From: Nitrospinota bacterium | GTDB lineage: Bacteria; UBA8248; JACPRG01 | Reading direction: 5' to 3' | DNA: 16,995 nucleotides | Assembly (NCBI GenBank): GCA_030740135.1 | Contig: JASLXW010000027.1 | Location: 1 to 16,995, forward strand | In this document: piece by piece, positions 1-8,217 of the stretch | How positions within the stretch are numbered: position 1 is the first letter of the stretch | Layout of the letters: every line of letters starts with the position of its first letter | Position numbers and translations under genes: made by a program | The notes under the pieces: model-generated | Databases searched by the model: none | What the model was told of the DNA's origin: nothing | What the model saw: the letters and a program-made list of their open reading frames with translations, nothing else

Positions 1-57
1 GGGACTTTCCACCGGCGGGAAAGAGCAAGCCGGCCTTCATCGGGTCATCCGAATTTA

Positions 58-86
58 TTGACTTCGCGAGCGCCGGAATGTAAAAA
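58..86 (+). promoter_or_regulatory. Candidate sigma-70 promoter for the hydantoinase pair
   Basis: TTGACT at 58-63 is followed after 17 bases by TAAAAA at 81-86; an alternative -10, AAAAAT, begins one base later. The elements resemble a housekeeping promoter and lie about 155 bases before the chosen hyuA start. The rest of 1-243 shows no recognisable gene. The -10 is a weak match, so this is only a candidate. Confidence 0.35.
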
Positions 87-243
87 TACCGCCCTCGATA
101 GAAGCGGACCTTTCGCTTCGTTCGACTCCAGTCCATTGAGAATGAACCCCGAATGACCCGGCCCGTCCCGGGCGGGCCGCACGATGGCCAGCTCCCGCGG
201 CCGCGGCGGGGTCACCGGGCGGTCCGACGCCCAAGGAGAAACA

Positions 244-2301
244 ATGGCCCGTTACAGCGTGGGAATCGACATCGGCGGAACGTTCACGGACTTGGTGTGT
301 CTCAACGAGGAAACCGGTCAGGTCACCAACCACAAGATGCCCTCCACGCCCCCCACGTTCATCGAGGGCGTGATGGAGGTCCTGAAGAAGACCGGCCTGA
401 ACCCGAAGGACATGACCACCTTCCGCCACGGATCGACCATCGCCACGAACGCCATCCTCGAGCGCAAGGGCGCCAAGACGGGCCTGGTGACCACCGAAGG
501 CTTCCGGGACGTCCTGGAAGGCGCCCGGGGCGAGCGCCCCGACGTGTTCGACCTGACCTGGGACCCCGCCCCGCCCCTGGTCCCCCGGTACAACCGGCAG
601 ACCCTGCCCGAGCGGATCAGTTTCGAAGGGGAAGTCCTCACGCCCCTGAAGGAAAGCGAGCTCAAGCGCATCGCCCGGGTCTTCAAAAAGCGCGGGATCG
701 AGAGCGTGGCGGTCTGTTTCATCAACGCCTTCATGAATCCGGATCACGAGGAGCGGACGAAGGCCGTTCTCTCCAAGCTCCTTCCCGGGGCCTTCATTTG
801 CACCTCCTCGGAAGTGTTCCCCGAAATCCGCGAGTTCGAGCGGACCAGCACCACCACCGTCAACGCGTACCTCCTGCCCATCCTCGACGGGTATCTGACC
901 GAGCTGGAATCCAGGACCCGGGCGTGGGGGTTCGGCGGCGACGTCCTGATCATTCATTCGGGGGGCGGGGTCATGAGCACCCAACTCGCCCGGACCATCC
1001 CCGCCCGGACCTGCCTGTCCGGCCCCTCCGGCGGCGTGGTCGGCGGGGCGTACATCGGCTCGCTCGTTGGACAAGACAACCTCATCACGTTCGACATGGG
1101 CGGGACGAGCGCGGACCTGTCCCTGGTCTGGAAGGGACAGCCGCTGTTCCAACCGGGTTTCAAGGTCGAATTCACGATCCCCATCCGCTTCCCGTGCGTG
1201 GACATCACCACCATCGGAACGGGCGGCGGCAGCATCGCCTGGATCGACGAGGGCGGATCCCTCAAGAACGGCCCGCAGAGCGCCGGCGCCTTTCCGGGTC
1301 CGGCCTGCTACGGCCGGGGGGGCGATCAACCCACCAACACGGACGCCCAGGTCGTCCACGGCGTCATCGACCCAAATCAGTTCCTGGGCGGCGCCATGTC
1401 CCTGGATCCGGTCCGGGCCCGACAGGCGGTCGAGAACAAGATCGCCCGTCCGCTGGGCATGTCGGCCGAGGAGGCCGCCGACGGAATCCTCCGGCTCGCC
1501 GACGCCAACATGATCAACGCCGTCAAGCTGATCAGCGTGGTCCGGGGGTACGACCCCCGGGACTTCGCCTTCGTCGCGTTCGGCGGGGCGGGACCGATGC
1601 ACGCGGCATCCTTGGCCGCCGAGCTCAAGATCCCCAAGGTCATCGTCCCGCGCTATCCGGGGGTCACCTCGGCCTTCGGCGCGCTTCGCGTGGACGTCCG
1701 CCACGACTTCATCCGGCCCATCCTGAAGAAGTCGGACCAGCTCTCCCACGCCGAGCTGGCCCGGGTGTACCGCGACCTGGAGGCGGAGGCGCGGCGGACC
1801 CTCAAGGGCGAAAACATTCCGCTCGAGCGGGTCGAGCTCCACCGGCTCGCCGACGTGAAGTATTTCCCCCAGTCCAAGTACATGACGATCCCCGTGCCGC
1901 CGGGCCGGATCACGAAAGGGACGCTGGACGACATCGTGAACGGATTTGTCACGGCGTATGAGAGAGAGTTCGGCTACCGGATCCCCGACGAGTACGCCGA
2001 GGTCGAGATCAGCAACGCGCGCCTTTCGGCCGTCGGCGTCGTCCCGAAAGGGATGCTGCGGAAGTCCCGGAAGAAAGGAAGCCTGAAAGACGCCTTGAAG
2101 GGGACCCGGCAGGTCTATTTCCGTGAAGCCGCCGGGTTTACGCGGACGAAGATCTATGACCGGGAAGGGTTGGGCGTCGGGAACCGCCTCAGCGGGCCGG
2201 CCATCATCGAGCAGCCCGACTCGACAACGGTCCTGCCGCCCGGCGCCGCCGCTACGGTGGACAGCTACCTGAACCTGATCATCACGCCCAACGGGCGCTG
2301 A
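244..2301 (+). CDS. hyuA: Hydantoinase/oxoprolinase family protein, subunit A
   Basis: A 685-residue protein of the HyuA family, whose members use ATP to open hydantoins, 5-oxoproline or related lactams (N-methylhydantoinase, oxoprolinase, caprolactamase; acetone and acetophenone carboxylases are relatives). The N-terminal phosphate-binding motif GIDIGGTFTD lies at residues 7-16. The family signature HGSTIATNA is at 62-70, SGPSGGVVGG at 259-268 and FDMGGTSADLSLV at 283-295, an ASKHA-type nucleotide-binding fold; the C-terminal domain follows from about residue 500. Start 244 is chosen over the in-frame ATG at 184 because AAGGAGA lies just upstream and the conserved domain begins at residue 5. 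Length is usual for single-gene A subunits. hyuB follows after 46 bases, so the two are probably co-transcribed and form one complex. The family is certain; the substrate is not, and the gene symbol names the family only. Confidence 0.95.
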   Translation: MARYSVGIDIGGTFTDLVCLNEETGQVTNHKMPSTPPTFIEGVMEVLKKTGLNPKDMTTFRHGSTIATNAILERKGAKTGLVTTEGFRDVLEGARGERPDVFDLTWDPAPPLVPRYNRQTLPERISFEGEVLTPLKESELKRIARVFKKRGIESVAVCFINAFMNPDHEERTKAVLSKLLPGAFICTSSEVFPEIREFERTSTTTVNAYLLPILDGYLTELESRTRAWGFGGDVLIIHSGGGVMSTQLARTIPARTCLSGPSGGVVGGAYIGSLVGQDNLITFDMGGTSADLSLVWKGQPLFQPGFKVEFTIPIRFPCVDITTIGTGGGSIAWIDEGGSLKNGPQSAGAFPGPACYGRGGDQPTNTDAQVVHGVIDPNQFLGGAMSLDPVRARQAVENKIARPLGMSAEEAADGILRLADANMINAVKLISVVRGYDPRDFAFVAFGGAGPMHAASLAAELKIPKVIVPRYPGVTSAFGALRVDVRHDFIRPILKKSDQLSHAELARVYRDLEAEARRTLKGENIPLERVELHRLADVKYFPQSKYMTIPVPPGRITKGTLDDIVNGFVTAYEREFGYRIPDEYAEVEISNARLSAVGVVPKGMLRKSRKKGSLKDALKGTRQVYFREAAGFTRTKIYDREGLGVGNRLSGPAIIEQPDSTTVLPPGAAATVDSYLNLIITPNGR

Positions 2302-2347
2302 CCCGATCCGTCACGCAAGTGACATGACGCTGGAGGAGCCCCGCCGC

Positions 2348-4225
2348 ATGGCCAAGTCGAAAAAGAAAACACCCCTCCCGGATATGGACCCCATCACCTT
2401 CGAGGTGCTTCGTAGCGCGTTTCGCGACCTCTGCACCCAGGGCAGCGCGATGATCGAGCGCATCGCCTACGCCCCGGCCATCACCGAGGGCCGTGATTTC
2501 TCGGTCTCCATGTTGGCGGCCGACGGCCGGCTCGTCGCCCACGGAACCCGGGACCACACCCCTCACTTCGGGACTTTCGAAGGGACGGTTCAGAGCGTCA
2601 TCGAGGACGCGGAAGAGGATTTCCGGCCGGGGGACGTCTACATGTTCAACAACCCCTACCGGGGCGGGACCCACACCCAGGACGTCCGCCTCGTGCGCCC
2701 GGTCTTCCATCAGGGCGAGCACATCGCCTTCACCATCGCCAACTGCCACTGGACGGACGTGGGCGGGCCCGTTCCCGGGACGTTCAACCCCAACGCCCGC
2801 GAGGTGCACGCCGAAGGGCTCCTGGTGCCGACCATGAAGCTCTACGACCAGGACCGGCCCGTCAAGTCGAGCTTCGACCTGATCCGGTGGAACGTGCGCG
2901 TCCCGCACGACCGCATGGGCGACCTCGCGGCCCAGTACCAGGCCGTGAAGGTCATGGAAATGCGGATCCAGGAGTACGCGGAGAAGTACGGCGCCAAGAC
3001 CGTCACGCGGGCGTTCGAGGAATCCATGAACCACGGCGAGCGGCTCCTCCGCCACGAGGTCTCCCGCCTGCCCGACGGGACGTATGAATTCACGGACTAC
3101 TCCGACATGGACGAGGGGCATCCCGACCACCCCAGGGTCAAGATCCACTGCGTCCTCACCATCCGGGGGGACCAGGCCTCCCTCGACTTCCGCCAGAGCG
3201 ATCCGGCGCCCAAGGGACCCACGGGCCTGACGCATCCGGGGCTGATCTCGGCGGCGTTCGACGGCACGCTGCATTGCTTTCCCCATCTCACCCCGCTCAA
3301 CAACGGCATCACCCGGTCCATCGAGCTGCTGAGCATACCGGGGAGCACCGTCCACATCCTGCCTCCGTCGCCCATGGCCGGGTATTGCGCGGGGACGTAT
3401 GAAAAGGTGGACGCCGCGGTCATGGCCTGCTGGGCGCAGCCCTTGGCCCAGGTGGACCCGACGCAGATCCACGCCGGAACGGTGAACCTGGAGAACTGCG
3501 TCTGCGGCGGCAAGCACCCGAGGTCGGGGAACCAGTTCGTCTCCTACAACTGGATGGAGGGGGGCCAGGGCGCGCGCGTCGACCGGGACGGGCCCAGCTA
3601 TATGATGATGATGTTCGCCGGCGGGGCCTGCAACCAGCCGGTCGAAGTCCTGGAGCGCTGGTATCCCTACACCTATCTGAAGGCCGAAGTCCTCCCCAAC
3701 TCCTGCGGCCACGGCAAGTTCCGGGGCGGCTTCGGATTTCAGCGGCACTACCGGCTGTGGGGAGACGGGGTCATCACCATCCATGGAGACCGGGAAGAGG
3801 TCACCCCTTACGGCCTGTCCGGCGGAATGAACGGCGGGCCCAACGGTCTGAAACTCAACGAGGGAACCAAGCGGGAGCGCCACCTGGGGATGCACGCCAC
3901 GAGCGTCCCGGTCGGCCTCGGCGATGTGATCAACTTTCGGAGCAACGGCGGCGGGGGCTACGGCGACCCGAGAAAGCGGGACCCCCGGCTCGTCCTGGAC
4001 GACGTGATGAACGAGCTCATCTCCCTGGAGGTCGCGCGAAAGATCTACGGCGTGGCGATCAAGGTGGGGGATCCCGAGGCGCTGGAATACGAAGTGGATG
4101 TCAAGGCGACCCGGGCGCTCCGGAAGAGGCTGGCCAAGAAGAAGTTCCCCGTCGGACACGGCCCCGGGGAAGTCCATCCGTTCGGGCGAAAGCTCAAGGT
4201 CAAGGCCAAGAAGCCCGGCAAGTGA
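2348..4225 (+). CDS. hyuB: Hydantoinase/oxoprolinase family protein, subunit B
   Basis: A 625-residue HyuB-family protein, the partner that forms the amidohydrolase complex with HyuA. Visible family signatures are ITFEVLRSAF near residues 16-25, NNPYRGGTHTQDV at 101-113, ANCHWTDVGG at 131-140 and HAEGLLVP at 154-161. The glycine-rich GGGGYGDPRKRDP near the C-terminus closes most HyuB proteins. An in-frame ATG at 2324 exists, but GGAGGAG at 2332-2338 is a good ribosome-binding site for 2348, which I prefer. In place of the common 'ARAHHADIGG' this protein has NCHWTDVGG, a departure that may bear on substrate choice (inference). The C-terminus is unusually lysine-rich. No start signal other than the ribosome-binding site is seen in the 46-base gap to hyuA, so it is read as the second gene of the operon. 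Confidence 0.95.
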   Translation: MAKSKKKTPLPDMDPITFEVLRSAFRDLCTQGSAMIERIAYAPAITEGRDFSVSMLAADGRLVAHGTRDHTPHFGTFEGTVQSVIEDAEEDFRPGDVYMFNNPYRGGTHTQDVRLVRPVFHQGEHIAFTIANCHWTDVGGPVPGTFNPNAREVHAEGLLVPTMKLYDQDRPVKSSFDLIRWNVRVPHDRMGDLAAQYQAVKVMEMRIQEYAEKYGAKTVTRAFEESMNHGERLLRHEVSRLPDGTYEFTDYSDMDEGHPDHPRVKIHCVLTIRGDQASLDFRQSDPAPKGPTGLTHPGLISAAFDGTLHCFPHLTPLNNGITRSIELLSIPGSTVHILPPSPMAGYCAGTYEKVDAAVMACWAQPLAQVDPTQIHAGTVNLENCVCGGKHPRSGNQFVSYNWMEGGQGARVDRDGPSYMMMMFAGGACNQPVEVLERWYPYTYLKAEVLPNSCGHGKFRGGFGFQRHYRLWGDGVITIHGDREEVTPYGLSGGMNGGPNGLKLNEGTKRERHLGMHATSVPVGLGDVINFRSNGGGGYGDPRKRDPRLVLDDVMNELISLEVARKIYGVAIKVGDPEALEYEVDVKATRALRKRLAKKKFPVGHGPGEVHPFGRKLKVKAKKPGK

Positions 4226-4239
4226 TGAGAGGCCAATGC

Positions 4240-4345
4240 ATCCACAGATTGCACAGATTTGAAAGAACAAGAAGTATTTGTTGGATCTACGAACTCCGTG
4301 GTAGTGAGATTTGAAAAATAGGAATTATCTGCGTAATCTGTGGAT
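4240..4345. repeat. Imperfect inverted repeat, dispersed-repeat type
   Basis: ATCCACAGATT at 4240-4250 is matched in inverse by AATCTGTGGAT at 4335-4345. The similarity extends inward as GCACAGATT against ATCTGCGT, giving arms of about 20 bases around a spacer of roughly 65-70 bases. The element is clearly AT-richer than the genes on either side and fills the gap between the convergent hyuB and 2Fe-2S subunit genes. From memory, arms of the form ATCCACAGATTACGCAGATT recur in intergenic regions of many unrelated bacterial genomes, so a mobile or REP/MITE-like repeat is likely. It may also act as a transcription barrier between the convergent genes. Confidence 0.6.
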
Positions 4346-4368
4346 TGGGGAAATGGGGCCGGACCCGA

Positions 4369-4860
4369 TCATCCCCCCGCCCAAAGCGCCTCGGCGGCCG
4401 CACGACGAACCGAGGCGATGATGTTGACGTAGCCGGTGCAGCGGCAGAGGTTCCCCACGAGGGCGTCGCGGATCTCCTCCTCCGTGGGGTCGGGGTTCTC
4501 GGCCAAGAAGGCCACGGCGGTCATCAGCATGCCGGGCGTGCAGAAGCCGCACTGCATGCCCGTCTTCTCCAAAAACGCTTGCTGGATCGGGTGAAGATCC
4601 TCTCCCTCGGCCAGCCCCTCCACGGTTAGGATCTCCGCCCCGCCCGCCAGAAACGCGAACCGCAGACAGGACTTGACGGCGGCGCCGTCGCAAACGACCG
4701 TGCAGGCCCCGCAGACGCCGCTCTCGCAGCCCCGCTTGGTTCCGGTCAGCTCCAAACGGCGCCGGATGACCTCGACCAGCAGATCGGAGGACTTGACCGT
4801 CTCCTCGACGGCCTCGCCGTTGACCGTCAGCCGGATCGTGTGATCGACTTTTCCCTCCAC
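4369..4860 (-). CDS. 2Fe-2S subunit of a xanthine dehydrogenase/CO dehydrogenase-family Mo hydroxylase
   Basis: A 163-residue small subunit (CoxS/HcrC/NdhS type) that passes electrons from the molybdenum centre to FAD. The plant-ferredoxin-type cluster is held by C45, C50, C53 and C65 (CESGVCGAC plus a later Cys). The second, helical-domain cluster is held by C104, C107, C139 and C141 (CGFC and CRC). All eight ligands are present and the length is typical. The start is GTG at 4860: TAGTG joins the stop of the FAD subunit to this start with one shared base, and GGGAGG lies about five bases upstream. It is the last gene of the operon, in large-FAD-FeS order. The family is certain. The oxidised substrate is unknown; this subunit does not discriminate among aldehyde, purine, nicotinate or aromatic-CoA enzymes. 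Confidence 0.95.
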   Translation of the reverse strand: MEGKVDHTIRLTVNGEAVEETVKSSDLLVEVIRRRLELTGTKRGCESGVCGACTVVCDGAAVKSCLRFAFLAGGAEILTVEGLAEGEDLHPIQQAFLEKTGMQCGFCTPGMLMTAVAFLAENPDPTEEEIRDALVGNLCRCTGYVNIIASVRRAAAEALWAGG

Positions 4861-5735
4861 TACGCCTCCCTCGCCGATGTCCAGGCCGCGCTTGCGGCCC
4901 GGCGGAAGAACACCTTGACCATCTCGAGCCGGTAGGACGCCGGCCCCCGGACGTCATCGATGGGGTCGATCCCCTCGACCGCGCGCTCGGCGGCGGCGGC
5001 CAAAAGCTCCCCGGAGAGGTCCTCGCCCCGGAGCGCCTCCTCGGCGCCGATCGCCCGTACGGGCGCCGGCCCCGCCGCGCCGACGGCGACCCGCGCGTCT
5101 TCGCACCGCCTCCCACCGTCGCCCACCTTCAACCGGACGCCCACACAAACAAAGGGCCGGTCTTCCTCGGTCGTCGTCGTGTACCGCAAGTACGCCATCC
5201 CCGAGCGCGGCTCGGGAGCGGGGAGCCGGATCCCCGTCAACACCTCGTCCGGGCCGAGGCATGTCTCGTAATATCCCCGGGACAAGTCCTCGACCGCAAG
5301 GTCGCGCGCGCCCGCCGGACCCAGGACGGCGACCTCCGCACCCGCCGCGATGAGGGCCGTGGGCGGGTCCGAAGCGGGGTCGGCATGGCAGAGGTTGCCG
5401 CCGATCGTCCCCACGTTCCTCACCTGGGGATTGGCCACATGGCGGGCCATCCCGGCCAGCGCGGGGAACCGCTCGGCCAGGAGCGGGTCCCGCTCGATCT
5501 CCCGGTGCGGGGTCAACGGACCGATGAAGACCCCGCCGTCCGCCTCGCCCCGAATCCCGTGAAGCCCCTGAACCCCGTTCAGGTTTATGAGGGCCTTGGG
5601 CCGGTAGAGGCCCTGACGCATCAGCAAGGCCAGGGCCGTCCCGCCGGCGATGACCCGGGCGGATTCGCCGTAGCGCCCCAGAGCCTCGACGGCCTCCTCG
5701 ACCGTATCGGGCGCGACGACCCCGAAGGGCTTCAT
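4860..5735 (-). CDS. FAD-binding (medium) subunit of the Mo hydroxylase
   Basis: A 291-residue CoxM-type flavoprotein subunit that takes electrons from the 2Fe-2S clusters and passes them to the acceptor. The two FAD pyrophosphate-binding signatures are visible: AGGTALALL at residues 30-38 and TIGGNLCHADPASD at 110-123. The C-terminal CO-dehydrogenase-flavoprotein domain follows from about residue 175. There is no room for the extra 4Fe-4S loop found in the beta subunit of 4-hydroxybenzoyl-CoA reductase, which argues against that reductase. The start ATG (5735) overlaps the TGA of the large-subunit gene by four bases (ATGA), so the two are translationally coupled. Its own stop shares one base with the GTG of the 2Fe-2S gene. 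Electron acceptor and substrate are not determined by the sequence. Confidence 0.95.
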   Translation of the reverse strand: MKPFGVVAPDTVEEAVEALGRYGESARVIAGGTALALLMRQGLYRPKALINLNGVQGLHGIRGEADGGVFIGPLTPHREIERDPLLAERFPALAGMARHVANPQVRNVGTIGGNLCHADPASDPPTALIAAGAEVAVLGPAGARDLAVEDLSRGYYETCLGPDEVLTGIRLPAPEPRSGMAYLRYTTTTEEDRPFVCVGVRLKVGDGGRRCEDARVAVGAAGPAPVRAIGAEEALRGEDLSGELLAAAAERAVEGIDPIDDVRGPASYRLEMVKVFFRRAASAAWTSAREA

Positions 5736-8053
5736 GACGTGTTCTCTTTCGCCCGCTTGAGGGCTTCGAAGACCCGGGCGGGCGTGATCGGCAGGTCGTG
5801 GATCCGCACCCCGACGGCGTCGTAGACCGCATTGGCGACGGCCGGCGCGGTCGGGACGAGGACGGGCTCCCCGATTCCCTTCGCGTTGTAGGGACCCTCC
5901 GGCTCGCTCGTCTCCACGATGATGGGGACGATCTCCGGCATGTCCTTGGAGGTGAGAATTTTGTAATCCGCCAGGTTGCCGTTCACGAACTGTCCGCCTT
6001 CGGACGACAGGTTCTCGGAGATGGCGTAACCGAGGCCCTGGGAGAGGCCGCCGTGAATCTGAGCCTCCAGGAGCATGGGGTTGATGGCCCGGCCCACGTC
6101 GTGGGCGGCCGCGACGCGCACGACCCTCACCCGGCCGGTCTCCGTATCCACCTCCACCTCGGCGGCATGCGCCGCGAACACGTAGCAGGGCGAGATGTTT
6201 CCGGCGCCCGTCATGTGATCGATGAACTCGGTGGGCGTGTCATAGTGGGCCGACTCCAGGATGGCCTCGCCTCCCTGCCGGTACGTGGACGTCTCCGCGA
6301 CTTCCCCCAGCGTCATGGACCGCTCGGGTGTAGAACGCACGAAGACCCGGCTTTCCCGGATGTCCAGGTCTTTCGGGTCGGCCTCGAGCTTCTCCGCCGC
6401 GACTTTGAGGAGTCTCTCCCGCGCCTGGCGGGCCGCGTAGTAGACGGCGTTGCCCGAGATGAACGTCACGCTCGACGCGCTGGCCCCGCGGCTGTCCATG
6501 GGGGCGCCCTCGGTGTCCATGGTGTAGATCCGAACGTCGTCGAGGTTCATCCCGAGGGTCTCGGCCGCGATCTGCGTCAGGACGGTCCTCGCCCCCTGGC
6601 CGCAATCCACCGTTCCGGTGATGACGCTGGCGGAGCCGTCGTCGTGAATCTTCAGAAAAGCCCCGGCGCAGTCGGCGTCCCAATAGGCGCGGGCCCCCAC
6701 CGTATAGATCATCGCCGCCAGGCCCCTCCCGCGCTTGACGGGGCCGGTCTCGGGGCGCTTCGTTTTCTTCCATCCCAGGTCGATCTCGGCCGCCGCCTTC
6801 TCGATGCACTCCTGCAACCCGCACGTACCGATCTTCCAACCGACCGGCGTCACATCGCCCGGCTGGTTGGAGTTCTTTACGCGAAGCGCGAGGGGGTCCA
6901 TCCCGACCTCTTCGGCGAGCTGGTCCATCTGGGTCTCGACGGCGAAGACGAGCTGGGGCCCGCCGAATCCCCGGAAGGCGTTCGCCCAGCTTTTGTTCGT
7001 GTAGACGACATAGCCGTCGTACCGGACGGCCGGGACCCGGTAGAGAGAGACGCAGATGCTTCCGCCGACGCCCGCTGTGGCGGGGGTGACATTGTTATAG
7101 GCCCCGTTGTCGACGTAGGACTCCGCCCGGCGGGCCACAAGGGTCCCGTCCTTTTTGGCCGCGGTCCACATGCGGATGCTCAGCGCGCTCCGGTGGCCGG
7201 AGGTCGTGAACTCCTCCTGCCGGGTGAGAAAGAGCCGAACCGGCCGGCCGCTCTTCTTGGCGAGCAAGCCCGCCAGGGCCTCGCTGGCGCCCACTTTCGA
7301 CTTGCCGCCGAATCCGCCGCCGATGAAGATCTCGACGATCCGGACCCGGCCGAGCGGGACGCCGAGGGCGTTCGCCAGCTCACGCCGCAGGAGGTCGCTG
7401 GCCTGCGTAGAGGCCCAGAACGTATAGCGGCCCGAGGCGTCATACTGGGCCACGCACCCGTGCGTCTCCAGGGGGGTCTGGGCCACCGGCTGGGTGGTGA
7501 ACCGGCCCTCCACGACGACGGGCGCCGTCCGCAGGGTCTCCTCCCAGTCGCCGGAATCCCGGACGACGTGGGCGGCGATGTTCTTTTCTTTCCCGTCGTG
7601 AATGAGCGGGGCGCCCGGCTGGACGGCCTCCGCGGGGTCGAAGACGGCGGGCAAAGGTTCATACTCGACCTCGATGAGGGAGAGCGCCTCTTCCGCCGTG
7701 TCTTCATCCACCGCCGCGACCGCGGCCACCTCGTCCCCGACGAAGCGGACCCTGTCGATGGCGAGGGGATACTTGTCTTCGTGAGGGGGGCCGAGGAAGT
7801 GATAAGGGATTTTCGGGGTGTCCTCGGCCGTGATCACGGCCTTGACCCCCGGCAGCCGCTCGGCCCTCGAGGTGTCGATCTTCAGGATGCGGGCGTGCGG
7901 ATGAGGACTCCTCAGAACCTTCCCGTGAAGCATCCGGGGAAGCTGGACGTCGAAAGAATACCGGGCCTCTCCCGTGAGGAGAATTTTTCCATCCACTTTG
8001 GGCGGGCTTTGCCCGACGACCGAGAGGTCATCCGCCCTTGAAGCGTCTGCCAT
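5732..8053 (-). CDS. Molybdopterin-binding large subunit of a xanthine dehydrogenase-family hydroxylase
   Basis: A 773-residue catalytic subunit that binds the molybdopterin cofactor and hydroxylates its substrate with water-derived oxygen. Landmarks are LRSPHPHARI (residues 47-56), GDEVAAVAA (107-115), the cofactor loop GGGFGGK (245-251), AFRGFGGPQ (359-367), a second cofactor loop around DCGQGA (483-488) and KGIGEP near the C-terminus, whose Glu (about E729) is the catalytic glutamate of the family. The AYRCSFR loop of true form I CO dehydrogenase is absent, so this is not CODH; purine, N-heterocycle, aldehyde or nicotinate-type substrates are more likely. ATG at 8053 is preceded by a modest GGGGAAAGG site. 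A 164-base gap separates it from the upstream binding-protein gene on the same strand; no promoter was recognised there, so co-transcription is likely. Confidence 0.95.
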   Translation of the reverse strand: MADASRADDLSVVGQSPPKVDGKILLTGEARYSFDVQLPRMLHGKVLRSPHPHARILKIDTSRAERLPGVKAVITAEDTPKIPYHFLGPPHEDKYPLAIDRVRFVGDEVAAVAAVDEDTAEEALSLIEVEYEPLPAVFDPAEAVQPGAPLIHDGKEKNIAAHVVRDSGDWEETLRTAPVVVEGRFTTQPVAQTPLETHGCVAQYDASGRYTFWASTQASDLLRRELANALGVPLGRVRIVEIFIGGGFGGKSKVGASEALAGLLAKKSGRPVRLFLTRQEEFTTSGHRSALSIRMWTAAKKDGTLVARRAESYVDNGAYNNVTPATAGVGGSICVSLYRVPAVRYDGYVVYTNKSWANAFRGFGGPQLVFAVETQMDQLAEEVGMDPLALRVKNSNQPGDVTPVGWKIGTCGLQECIEKAAAEIDLGWKKTKRPETGPVKRGRGLAAMIYTVGARAYWDADCAGAFLKIHDDGSASVITGTVDCGQGARTVLTQIAAETLGMNLDDVRIYTMDTEGAPMDSRGASASSVTFISGNAVYYAARQARERLLKVAAEKLEADPKDLDIRESRVFVRSTPERSMTLGEVAETSTYRQGGEAILESAHYDTPTEFIDHMTGAGNISPCYVFAAHAAEVEVDTETGRVRVVRVAAAHDVGRAINPMLLEAQIHGGLSQGLGYAISENLSSEGGQFVNGNLADYKILTSKDMPEIVPIIVETSEPEGPYNAKGIGEPVLVPTAPAVANAVYDAVGVRIHDLPITPARVFEALKRAKENTS

Positions 8054-8217
8054 TGAACCTTTCCCCTATCGGTGAATACCTGAAAGGGAGAGAACTCTAA
8101 CAGATCCCCCATTGCAGGGACCTCGAAGCGTCCTCTCCCTTCCAGATTCACACACGCGCGTACGGCACGCGTCCCTTCACCGGAATCCACATCTTCCAGA
8201 AAAGTCCGGACCTTACA

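Noticed and set aside
55..1842. A long minus-strand open frame (595 codons) opposite hyuA, and similar long frames opposite hyuB, the Mo-hydroxylase genes and others
   Set aside because: They are low-complexity, Gly/Arg/Asp/Val-rich translations typical of antisense frames in GC-rich genes. They match no family, while the opposite strand encodes clear conserved proteins.
4240..4345. A CRISPR array or attachment site
   Set aside because: Only one inverted pair is present, with no repeated spacers, integrase or tRNA nearby. A dispersed repeat is the better reading.
5732..8053. Annotation as carbon monoxide dehydrogenase large subunit (coxL)
   Set aside because: The form I active-site loop AYRCSFR is missing and the gene order differs; only family-level similarity is supported.
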